Positions 5,809 to 12,451 of a stretch of DNA of 12,837 nucleotides are shown piece by piece (position 1 is the first letter of the stretch; each line of letters begins with the position of its first letter). The position numbers and the translations under genes are program-made. The DNA comes from Nocardia sp. Its GTDB lineage: Bacteria > Actinomycetota > Actinomycetes > Mycobacteriales > Mycobacteriaceae. The notes under the pieces were generated by a model. The model ran no database searches. It saw nothing but the letters and a program-made list of their open reading frames with translations, and was not told where the DNA came from. The stretch spans positions 1-12,837 of the forward strand of contig JAFMQT010000079.1 of assembly GCA_017354515.1 (NCBI GenBank), in the 5' to 3' direction.

Positions 5809-7455
5809 GTGAGCCGGTTTACCGAGGAAATGTTCACGAGCGCCGACAGCTCCGGCCGGGGGCTGGTCACCGGGGAGCCCGACGCTCCGGTGCGCCGCGG
5901 CTGGGATGAGATCCATCGACTGGCCCGCCGGATGGCCGGCGCGCTGGCCGCCGCCGGAATCGGGCGCGGCCACGCGGTGGGTGTGCTGGCTGGTCTGCCG
6001 GCCGATATCGCACCGGTCTGCCAGGCCATCTGGATGCGCGGGGCCTCGATCACCATGCTGCATCAGCCGACTCCACGCACCGATCTGGCGCTGTGGGCGC
6101 GCGATACCGACACCGTGCTGACGATGATCGACGCGCGCGCAGTGGTGCTGGGCAGCCCCTTCGAACCGGCGGCGCCGCTGCTGGCCGAACGCGGCATCAC
6201 CGTGGTGCCTGCCGGTGAGCTGGCCGAGGGCCCCGATACCGATCCGCTGCCGACCGACGAATCCGATATCGCACTGCAGCAGTTGACCTCCGGTTCCACC
6301 GGATCGCCGAAGGCGGTGCGGATTACCCACGACAATTTCTTCGTCAACGCGCACGCCATGTTCGACCGGGTGAAGTTCCAGCTGGAACAGGACGTGATGG
6401 TCAGCTGGTTGCCCCTGTTCCACGATATGGGCATGGTCGGATTCCTCAGTGTGCCGATGCAATTCGGCGCCGAGGTAGTCTGCGTGACCCCACTGGACTT
6501 CCTGCGCCGGCCCATTCTGTGGGCCGAACTGATCTCCAAGTATCGCGGAACCGTCACCGCCGCACCCAATTTCGCCTACTCGCTGCTCGCGCGGCGACTG
6601 GCGCGCGCCGAGGACGGCAGCCTGGATCTGAGCTGCGTGCGGTATATGTGGAACGGCGCGGAACCGGTCGATCCGGACACCATGGCTGCCCTCGCCGCGG
6701 CGGGAGAGCGATTCGGATTGCGGCCGAGCGCCCTGACGCCGGTCTACGGAATGGCCGAAACCACACTGGCGGTATCGATTCCGGAGCCGGATGTGGGCCA
6801 GATCGTCGACACCGTCGATGCCGACCTCCTCGAAGCGCTGGGTAAGGCCGTCCCGGTCCCCGATCCGGAAACCCATCGCGGACCGGTACGCCGGCTGCCG
6901 CAACTGGGCCGCGCGGTGGACAATCTCGCAGTGCGGGTGGTCGACGATGAACACCGCCCGCTACCCAACCGCTCGGTGGGCGTTATCGAGGTGCGCGGGC
7001 CCGCCGTGACCTCCGGCTATCTCACCGTGGACGGATTCCGCCCCGCACGCGGCGCCGAGAACTGGCTCGACACCGGCGATATCGGCTATCTGACCGAGGA
7101 CGATTCCATCGTGATCTGCGGACGGGTCAAGGATGTCATCATCATGGGCGGGCGCAATATCTTCCCCACCGATATCGAGCGGGCCGCACTGCGGGTGCGC
7201 GGGGTGCGGCCGGGCAATGCGGTCGCGGTGCGCCTGGATGCGGGGCAGAAGCGAGAGAGTTTCGCGGTCGTGGTCGAGAGCAACGACTACGCCGACGCGG
7301 AGCTGGTGCGCCGCATCGAACATCGGATCGTGCACGAGGTGTTCAGCGCGGTCGGCGCGCGACCGCGTAGTGTCACGGTGCTCGAACCCGGAGCCCTGCC
7401 GAAAACGTCCTCGGGGAAGTTGCGCCGTTCGGCCACAGCGGCGCATCTGGGCTGA
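5809..7455 (+). CDS. Fatty-acyl-AMP ligase, Pks16-like adenylating enzyme
   Basis: ANL-superfamily enzyme that activates a fatty acid as acyl-AMP. Motifs in order: LTSGSTGSPK (159-168, ATP loop), WLPLFHDMGMVG (200-211), AAPNFAYSLLARR (251-263), NGAEPV (282-287), YGMAETTLA (313-321), DTGD (421-424), GRVKDVIIMGGRNIFPTDIE (438-457) and PKTSSGKLRR (531-540) with catalytic Lys537. The FHDMG, APNFAY and GRN-x-x-P-x-DIE elements are typical of fatty-acyl-AMP ligases, which pass the acyl group to a carrier protein, and less so of acyl-CoA ligases; I could not verify the ligase-specific insertion. At 548 residues it is close to M. tuberculosis Pks16 (about 544), and the position beside pth and rplY agrees. 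No polyketide synthase or carrier protein is in the window, so its acceptor is unknown. GTG start chosen from the GGGAG 7 bases upstream. It converges on the next gene with a 30-base gap. Confidence 0.88.
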   Translation: MSRFTEEMFTSADSSGRGLVTGEPDAPVRRGWDEIHRLARRMAGALAAAGIGRGHAVGVLAGLPADIAPVCQAIWMRGASITMLHQPTPRTDLALWARDTDTVLTMIDARAVVLGSPFEPAAPLLAERGITVVPAGELAEGPDTDPLPTDESDIALQQLTSGSTGSPKAVRITHDNFFVNAHAMFDRVKFQLEQDVMVSWLPLFHDMGMVGFLSVPMQFGAEVVCVTPLDFLRRPILWAELISKYRGTVTAAPNFAYSLLARRLARAEDGSLDLSCVRYMWNGAEPVDPDTMAALAAAGERFGLRPSALTPVYGMAETTLAVSIPEPDVGQIVDTVDADLLEALGKAVPVPDPETHRGPVRRLPQLGRAVDNLAVRVVDDEHRPLPNRSVGVIEVRGPAVTSGYLTVDGFRPARGAENWLDTGDIGYLTEDDSIVICGRVKDVIIMGGRNIFPTDIERAALRVRGVRPGNAVAVRLDAGQKRESFAVVVESNDYADAELVRRIEHRIVHEVFSAVGARPRSVTVLEPGALPKTSSGKLRRSATAAHLG

Positions 7456-7485
7456 ATCCGGTCTGCCGCCGCATCATTCGCGAGG

Positions 7486-8574
7486 TCAGTCCTGGAACGG
7501 ATACCGGTCGCCGAGCGGGGCTCGGTCCTGATAGACGAACGCGGCCACCAGATCGTCGGCCACGCGCAGAATTTCGTCGCGGCCCTCGACGATCGCGCAC
7601 ATGTCCAGCGGCAGCGCCCGCAGGCCGAAGACCGCGCCGATCAGATTCCCGGCGACCGCGCCGGTGGAATCGGAATCGCCGGAGTGGTTGACCGACAACA
7701 GAAGTCCGCGGCGCGGATCTTCGGTGCGGATCGCCTCGAGCGCGCAGTAGACCGCGATGGCCAGACATTCCTCGCCGGTCCAGCCCTCACCGATCGCCTC
7801 GACGCCTTCCGGCGTGGCCGGTCCCTGCGCCGCGGCGGCGACCGCCTTGCCGAGCGCCGCGGTGGTTTCGGCACCGCCGGGCACCCGCGCCAGCTGAGCC
7901 ATCGTCTCCGCCAGCGCCGCACGCAGTTCGGCGCCGGTGATCACCCGGTCGATGAGGGCCGCGAACGCACCGGCGGCCACCTGAGCGGTGAGATGTCCGT
8001 GGGTGAGTTGTGCGGCGCGCGCGGCGAGGTCGAACGAGGCCTCGGGGCCGGCCGCCATCATTCCGATCGGCGCCGACCGCATGACCGTTCCGCAGCCCTT
8101 GGAGTCGGGATTGACCGGACCGGGAGTACCCAGTGGCGCCGGCGGAACGAATTTCTCGCGCTGGCGGACCAGTCCGCGCATACACGCGCTGCCCGGCGAT
8201 CGCGAGGCATACAGGAACCGCAGACCGGCCAGCCAGCCGTCCGGCCGCGGACCTGGCCCCTGCTCCTGCTGGGTGATCAACCAGCGCAGATACGCCTGGT
8301 GCAGGGCCGGAACCGGATCGGTTCCCGGCCGCGCGCGCAGCAGCGCCTCGGCGGTGAACAGGGTCATCTGGGTGTCGTCGGTGATCTCCCGCGGCTGCGA
8401 ATCGTCCGGCGAGGGCGCGAAATCGGTCAGCCCGTCCGGACCGTGCCAATCGCGAATCGTATCCAGTTTGGCGAATTCGATCGGCCAGCCGAGGGCGTCC
8501 CCGACCGCACCGCCCAGCAACGTGCCCCGGTACCGATCGAAGATCACCGCATGGTCGCGCTCGACTGCCGTCAT
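7486..8574 (-). CDS. ADP-ribosylglycohydrolase family protein (DraG/ARH type)
   Basis: A 362-residue member of the binuclear-magnesium hydrolases that remove ADP-ribose from proteins, nucleic acids or small molecules. The N-terminal signature GGAVGDALGWPIEF (21-34) is followed by the first metal site TDDTQM (65-70); the second metal site is HSGDSDSTGAVAGN (297-310, Asp300 and Asp302). KGCGTVMRSAPIG (159-171) is a further conserved element. The ATG at 8574 has GAGGGGG 9 bases upstream; the open frame continues to 8655 but that part lacks family similarity. No ADP-ribosyltransferase partner gene is visible, so the substrate cannot be named. It sits between the acyl-AMP ligase and pth, a place where I recall no gene in M. 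tuberculosis. It follows pth by 86 bases on the same strand and could be cotranscribed. Confidence 0.92.
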   Translation of the reverse strand: MTAVERDHAVIFDRYRGTLLGGAVGDALGWPIEFAKLDTIRDWHGPDGLTDFAPSPDDSQPREITDDTQMTLFTAEALLRARPGTDPVPALHQAYLRWLITQQEQGPGPRPDGWLAGLRFLYASRSPGSACMRGLVRQREKFVPPAPLGTPGPVNPDSKGCGTVMRSAPIGMMAAGPEASFDLAARAAQLTHGHLTAQVAAGAFAALIDRVITGAELRAALAETMAQLARVPGGAETTAALGKAVAAAAQGPATPEGVEAIGEGWTGEECLAIAVYCALEAIRTEDPRRGLLLSVNHSGDSDSTGAVAGNLIGAVFGLRALPLDMCAIVEGRDEILRVADDLVAAFVYQDRAPLGDRYPFQD

Positions 8575-8583
8575 CGCGATGTG

Positions 8584-8590
8584 CCCCCTC
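8584..8590 (-). promoter_or_regulatory. Ribosome binding site of the ADP-ribosylglycohydrolase gene
   Basis: GAGGGGG on the minus strand, 9 bases before the ATG at 8574. It supports that start over the upstream in-frame ATG at 8655, which would nearly abut the pth stop. Confidence 0.6.
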
Positions 8591-8660
8591 GTCAGTTGAT
8601 TCGATGGCGTTGATCCGACGGCGTCGATTCGGTGGCCGCCGGTTCGGTCGGCCACCGAGC

Positions 8661-9239
8661 CTAATGCATCTGATTCTGCGCCGCTTCCATTCCCACCCGC
8701 AGCAGCAGCTCCACCGCGTCCGCGGCCTGTTCGGCGACCACCGGCACCTCTTTGCGCTCGGGAGCGGCGAAGGGTTTCAACACGAAATCGGCGGGATCCT
8801 GCCGCCCCGGCGGACGCCCCACCCCGAAGCGAACACGTGCGTAGTCCTTGGTGGACAAGGCATTCGAGATCGACCGCAGACCGTTGTGGCCCCCCTCACC
8901 GCCACCGCGTTTGAGTCGCACCACGCCGAACGGCAGGTCCAATTCGTCGTGAATCACCACGACCTCGGTGGCCGGAATCGAGAAGAACCGGGCCAGCGCC
9001 GCGACCGGACGCCCCGACACATTCATATAGGTGCGCGGCTTGGCCAACAGCACCTTGCGGCCGTCGAGCCGGGCCTCCACCAGGTCGGCGCCCGACTTCT
9101 TGTGCACGCTGAACCGGCCGCCGATGCGCTCGGCGAGCACATCGACGACCAGGAAACCGGCGTTGTGCCGCGTGCGCTCGTACTCGGGACCGGGGTTGCC
9201 CAATCCGACCACGAGCGCCGGGGCACTCGACTCCGTCAT
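8661..9239 (-). CDS. pth: Peptidyl-tRNA hydrolase
   Basis: Cytoplasmic esterase that releases peptides from peptidyl-tRNAs that drop off stalled ribosomes, recycling the tRNA. The 192 residues match the family. Landmarks: VVGLGNPGPEY (10-20), catalytic His25 in RHNAGF, Asn73 in KPRTYMNVSG, Asp98 in IHDELDLPFG, and Asn119 in GGGEGGHNGLRS; these correspond to His20, Asn68, Asp93 and Asn114 of the E. coli enzyme. It starts 22 bases after the rplY stop with no clear Shine-Dalgarno, so its translation may depend on the rplY transcript and on ribosomes finishing rplY. The rplY-pth pairing is widespread in actinobacteria and links a ribosomal protein with translation rescue. Confidence 0.97.
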   Translation of the reverse strand: MTESSAPALVVGLGNPGPEYERTRHNAGFLVVDVLAERIGGRFSVHKKSGADLVEARLDGRKVLLAKPRTYMNVSGRPVAALARFFSIPATEVVVIHDELDLPFGVVRLKRGGGEGGHNGLRSISNALSTKDYARVRFGVGRPPGRQDPADFVLKPFAAPERKEVPVVAEQAADAVELLLRVGMEAAQNQMH

Positions 9240-9261
9240 CGAAAATGGTTGAGCTGTCGAG

Positions 9262-9861
9262 TTATTCGGCGCTCTCGCCCTCTTCGCCCTCGATCTCGGC
9301 CTCGGTGTCCGCAGCGGACGGGGCGACGATGATGTTGACGATCAGCTGCTCTTCGTCACCGGCCAGGGTGGTGCCGGCCGGCAGGGTGATCTGACCGGCG
9401 GTGATCTGGGTACCGGCCTCGAGGCCCTCGACCGAGACCTCCACGGCCTCGGGCAGCTTCAGCGCGTCGGCCTCGACCGACAGGCTGTTGGCCTCCTGGG
9501 TGACCAGGGTGCCCGGGCCGGCGTCGCCGGTCAGGGTGACCGGCACGTCGACGACGACCTTCTCGCCGCGTTTGACGATCAGCAGGTCGGCGTGCTCGAT
9601 GTAGCGGCGGATCGGGTGTACGACCACGGACTTGGCCATGGCCAGCTGCTTCTTACCGTCGATCTCCAGGTCGACCACGGCATTTGTGCCGTGCTCACGC
9701 AGGATCGCGGCGAATGCCTGGGCGTTCAGGGCCAGATGTTTGGGGGCCTCACCGTGGCCGTACAGCACGGCCGGCACATTGCCGTCCCGGCGGGTACGGC
9801 GCGCGGCGCCCTTACCGAATTCGGTGCGAGTGGTCGCTGCGAGGACGCTGACATCGGACAT
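9262..9861 (-). CDS. rplY: Ribosomal protein bL25, long Ctc-type
   Basis: Large-subunit protein that binds 5S rRNA. This is the long two-domain (TL5/Ctc) form at 199 residues. The N-terminal RNA-binding domain (about 1-95) includes EFGKGAARRTRRDGNVPAVLYGHGE split over 14-38, and HPIRRYIEHADLL (82-94). A beta-rich C-terminal domain (about 96-180) follows, ending in an acidic tail of Glu, Asp and Ala from about 184. The tail is common in actinobacterial homologues. ATG at 9861 has AGGAG 12 bases upstream, a little far but the best available. It is the first gene of a probable rplY-pth transcript, and a promoter-like pair near 10048-10077 would give a leader of about 180 bases. In Bacillus the Ctc relative is a general stress protein; whether that applies here cannot be read from the sequence. 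Confidence 0.96.
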   Translation of the reverse strand: MSDVSVLAATTRTEFGKGAARRTRRDGNVPAVLYGHGEAPKHLALNAQAFAAILREHGTNAVVDLEIDGKKQLAMAKSVVVHPIRRYIEHADLLIVKRGEKVVVDVPVTLTGDAGPGTLVTQEANSLSVEADALKLPEAVEVSVEGLEAGTQITAGQITLPAGTTLAGDEEQLIVNIIVAPSAADTEAEIEGEEGESAE

Positions 9862-10047
9862 GACTGAGAAACTCTCCTACGGCTTTCCGGGGCGGGCGGT
9901 GTGCAGGGCCACAGCTCGCCCGGAAATCGGGCCACCGTGGCGAAAGGTCTGCTCATCGGGCGACGACCACACGACGACGACGGAAGCCGGGCCGCGTCGA
10001 TCACGGTGTGCACCTGGGTGCGACACCCTCGCCGAGACAACCTGAGA

Positions 10048-10077
10048 ACAATAGCACGTCCGGGAAAACTCCCTGAA
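10048..10077 (-). promoter_or_regulatory. Candidate rplY-pth promoter
   Basis: On the minus strand TTCAGG (10077-10072) and TATTGT (10053-10048) are separated by 18 bases, an acceptable housekeeping-sigma match for an actinobacterium. It points towards rplY and would leave about 180 bases of untranslated leader. Confidence 0.4.
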
Positions 10078-10150
10078 AAGGCCCCTGTTGCGGGGGAAGC
10101 GGGTCAGCGATTTCGGTTCGGCCCGGATCGGGGGAAAGCCACCGCTCCCG

Positions 10151-10156
10151 TATTCT
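10151..10156 (+). promoter_or_regulatory. Candidate -10 box of prfC
   Basis: TATTCT fits the TAnnnT pattern and lies 38 bases before the GTG start, but the expected -35 position has no good match. Confidence 0.3.
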
Positions 10157-10181
10157 GATGCTTTGTCGTTGTCCCGTGGAC

Positions 10182-10186
10182 AGGAG
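10182..10186 (+). promoter_or_regulatory. Ribosome binding site of prfC
   Basis: AGGAG, 8 bases before the GTG at 10195. It supports the GTG as the start codon of prfC. Confidence 0.65.
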
Positions 10187-10194
10187 CCGATCCG

Positions 10195-11814
10195 GTGAAT
10201 TCCCCGTCAGCCAGCACGACCACATCCGGGCGGGTGGCCCAGGAGGCGGACCGGCGGCGCACCTTCGCGGTGATCTCCCATCCCGACGCGGGTAAATCCA
10301 CCCTCACCGAGGCGTTGGCGCTGCATGCGAAGAAGATCGCCGAGGCCGGTGCCATCCACGGCAAATCCGGTCGCAAATCCACCGTCTCGGACTGGATGGA
10401 GATGGAGAAGGCGCGCGGCATCTCGGTCTCCTCGACCGCGCTGCAGTTCGAATACGGCGACTGCGTGATCAATCTGGTCGACACCCCCGGTCACTCGGAC
10501 TTCTCCGAGGACACCTATCGGGTGCTGACCGCCGTCGACGCCGCGGTCATGCTGATCGATGCCGCCAAGGGCCTGGAACCGCAGACGCTCAAGCTGTTTC
10601 AGGTCTGCCGCCACCGCGGAATTCCGGTGATCACGGTGATCAACAAGTGGGACCGGCCGGGCCGGGCCCCGCTGGAGTTGCTGGACGAGATCAGCGAGCG
10701 GATCGGCCTGATCCCGACCCCGCTGTTCCTGCCGGTCGGCATCGCCGGCGATTTCCGTGGTCTGCTGCGTCGCGGCAAGGACGGCGCCGCCACCGAATAC
10801 ATCCACTTCACCCGCACCGCCGGCGGCGCCACCGTCGCCCCGGAGGAATCGCATACGCCCGAGCAGGCGACCCAGCGCGAAGGTGAGGCGTGGGAGACCG
10901 CGGCCGAGGAGAGCGAACTGCTCTCGGCCACCGGCGCCGACCACGATCAGGAGATGTTCCTGGCTGGGCAGACCTCACCGGTCATCTACGCCTCGGCGAT
11001 GCTGAACTTCGGTGTGCGCCAACTCCTGGACACCCTGGTCGAACTGGCCCCGCCCCCCGGTGAGCGGGCCGCGGTCGAGGGCCCCCCGCGCGAGCCGGCC
11101 GATCCGTTCAGTGCGGTGGTGTTCAAGGTGCAGGCCGGAATGGACGCCGCGCACCGCGACCGGCTGGCCTTCATGCGCATCGTGTCCGGAGAGTTCGAGC
11201 GCGGCATGGTGGTCACCCACGCCCAGACCGGCCGGCCGTTCGCGACCAAATACGCGCTGACGGTATTCGGCCGCGAACGCGCCACCGTCGACACCGCCTA
11301 TCCGGGCGATGTGGTGGGCCTGGTCAACGCCACCGCGCTCGCCCCGGGCCACACCCTGTTCGTGGACAAGAAGGTGGAGTTCGCGCCGATCCCGTCGTTC
11401 GCGCCGGAACACTTCGGTGCGCTGCGTGCCCGCAGCGCGGGCAAGTACAAGCAGTTCCGCAAGGCGATCGATCAGCTCGATTCCGAGGGGGTGGTGCAGG
11501 TGCTGCGCAACGACCTGCGCGGTGACGCCTCGCCCGTGCTGGCCGCGGTCGGTCCGATGCAGTTCGAAGTGGTCACCGCCCGGATGCAGGCCGAATTCGG
11601 GGTCGAGACGGAACTGGACTCACTGCCGTATCAGCTGGCCCGCCGCACCGACGCCGGATCGGCGCCGGAACTGGACCGGCAGCGCGGGGTCGAGGTCTTC
11701 ACCCGCAGCGACGGAGCCATCCTGGCTCTGTTCAGCGATAAGTGGCGGCTGCAATACATCCGGAAGGAGATGCCGGAGCTGACGCTGGAGCCGTTGGTCG
11801 CTACCGCTGATTGA
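10195..11814 (+). CDS. prfC: Peptide chain release factor RF3
   Basis: Translational GTPase that speeds removal of RF1/RF2 from the ribosome after termination. The 539 residues fit the family. The G domain shows G1 SHPDAGKST (28-36), the switch region RGISVSST (74-81), G3 DTPGHSDF (96-103) and G4 NKWD (150-153, where NKLD or NKxD is usual; the Trp does not break the motif). The RF3-specific SVSSTALQF and GDCVINLVDTPGHSDFSEDT regions separate it from EF-G and from the tetracycline-protection proteins. It starts with GTG behind AGGAG. It is divergent from rplY-pth and converges on the SnoaL-like gene with only 5 bases between stops, so transcription must end inside or overlap the neighbour. Confidence 0.96.
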   Translation: MNSPSASTTTSGRVAQEADRRRTFAVISHPDAGKSTLTEALALHAKKIAEAGAIHGKSGRKSTVSDWMEMEKARGISVSSTALQFEYGDCVINLVDTPGHSDFSEDTYRVLTAVDAAVMLIDAAKGLEPQTLKLFQVCRHRGIPVITVINKWDRPGRAPLELLDEISERIGLIPTPLFLPVGIAGDFRGLLRRGKDGAATEYIHFTRTAGGATVAPEESHTPEQATQREGEAWETAAEESELLSATGADHDQEMFLAGQTSPVIYASAMLNFGVRQLLDTLVELAPPPGERAAVEGPPREPADPFSAVVFKVQAGMDAAHRDRLAFMRIVSGEFERGMVVTHAQTGRPFATKYALTVFGRERATVDTAYPGDVVGLVNATALAPGHTLFVDKKVEFAPIPSFAPEHFGALRARSAGKYKQFRKAIDQLDSEGVVQVLRNDLRGDASPVLAAVGPMQFEVVTARMQAEFGVETELDSLPYQLARRTDAGSAPELDRQRGVEVFTRSDGAILALFSDKWRLQYIRKEMPELTLEPLVATAD

Positions 11815-11819
11815 GCAGG

Positions 11820-12362
11820 TCAGCCGATCGCCTCGTCGGCCTCGCCCTCGGCGATGACCGCCGACGGCCCGGTCGCGTTCGCGGCCACCGCCGACCAATC
11901 GTTGCCGACCACCCCGAAGCGACTCGCCGTCAACCGCAGACTCGGCAGATCCGACAGCGACAGCACCACCTCGTAGGTGCGCTCGTATCCGGTGTGTGAG
12001 ATCCGCCAGAGTCCGTCGTCGCACCGCACGTACCGATCGGAGTAGAAGGCCGCGCCGCGCAGCAGCATGTTGTGGCCGGGGATCATCACGGTATCGGCCA
12101 GATACCAGGTACCGGTCGCCTCATCGCCGTTCACGTCGATCTCGGGGTGATCGCACCGGTGTTCGGTGATCACGTGCGGGCCCAGTGTATTGCGCATGAA
12201 GGCCAGAAAGGCCTCGCGCGATTCGAACTGCAGGTACTCGCTGTAGGTCGCGGTCGCATCCGGAATCATCGTGTCGGCGAAGTCGGCCCACGATTTGGTG
12301 TCGAGTGCGCGCAGGTACCGGAACTTCAGCCGGCTTATCGCGGAGACGGCGTCGGAGTCCAT
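11820..12362 (-). CDS. SnoaL/NTF2-like protein, function unknown
   Basis: A 180-residue protein with the cone-shaped NTF2/SnoaL_4-type pattern: an N-terminal helix pair and acidic turn, AISRLKFRYLRALDTKSW (8-25) and FADTMIPDATATY (28-40), then a curved sheet containing HRCDHPEIDV, ATGTWYLADTVM and the segment RCDDGLWRISHTGY. Members of this group act as ketosteroid-isomerase-like enzymes, dehydratases or ligand-binding proteins, and sequence alone does not tell which. The C-terminal 45 or so residues extend beyond the core fold and look flexible, rich in Ala, Gly and Glu. I start it at the ATG at 12362, where the family similarity begins; an in-frame ATG at 12434 would add 24 residues overlapping an inverted repeat. 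It has its own operator-like site upstream, so it may be controlled separately from the Abi-alpha-like gene. Confidence 0.8.
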   Translation of the reverse strand: MDSDAVSAISRLKFRYLRALDTKSWADFADTMIPDATATYSEYLQFESREAFLAFMRNTLGPHVITEHRCDHPEIDVNGDEATGTWYLADTVMIPGHNMLLRGAAFYSDRYVRCDDGLWRISHTGYERTYEVVLSLSDLPSLRLTASRFGVVGNDWSAVAANATGPSAVIAEGEADEAIG

Positions 12363-12410
12363 ACTTTCAGAATCCCACCGGAGACGGGGAATCTGCGCAT
12401 ATCGGCAAAT

Positions 12411-12431
12411 CTGTATCGGATCGCTATACAG
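12411..12431. promoter_or_regulatory. Operator-like inverted repeat, CTGTAT-N9-ATACAG
   Basis: Perfect 6-bp arms (12411-12416 and 12426-12431) around a 9-base centre, located 49 bases upstream of the SnoaL-like start and in the 89-base gap to the Abi-alpha-like gene. The minus-strand TATAGC inside it (12428-12423) could be a -10 box, so a bound protein would block a promoter there. The regulator is not in view. Confidence 0.45.
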
Positions 12432-12451
12432 CATTCACCGGCGCCGTCGGG

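Larger units (their letters stand above)
9862..10194. other. 333-base divergent intergenic region, rplY / prfC
   Basis: No gene, tRNA or repeat array is visible here. The stretch should hold the promoters of rplY (minus) and prfC (plus). Besides the promoter-like pairs listed separately, it contains a small stem GCCCG-GAAAT-CGGGC (9918-9932), inside what would be the rplY leader, and a CCCC-TGTTGC-GGGG stem (10082-10095). Neither matches a known riboswitch or ribosomal-protein leader that I recognise. Confidence 0.6.

Noticed and set aside
5722..6954. A 410-codon minus-strand open frame
   Set aside because: It lies entirely opposite the acyl-AMP ligase and its leader; the translation is rich in His, Gln, Arg and Gly with no recognisable motif.
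7684..8613. A 309-codon plus-strand open frame opposite the ADP-ribosylglycohydrolase
   Set aside because: The minus strand has intact metal-binding motifs of a known family; the plus-strand translation has none.
8575..8655. N-terminal extension of the ADP-ribosylglycohydrolase to an ATG at 8655
   Set aside because: The 27 extra residues do not resemble the family, and a good ribosome binding site precedes the ATG at 8574.
10082..10095. CCCC/GGGG stem as a terminator or RNA gene
   Set aside because: Four base pairs with no T-run in a GC-rich region are expected by chance.
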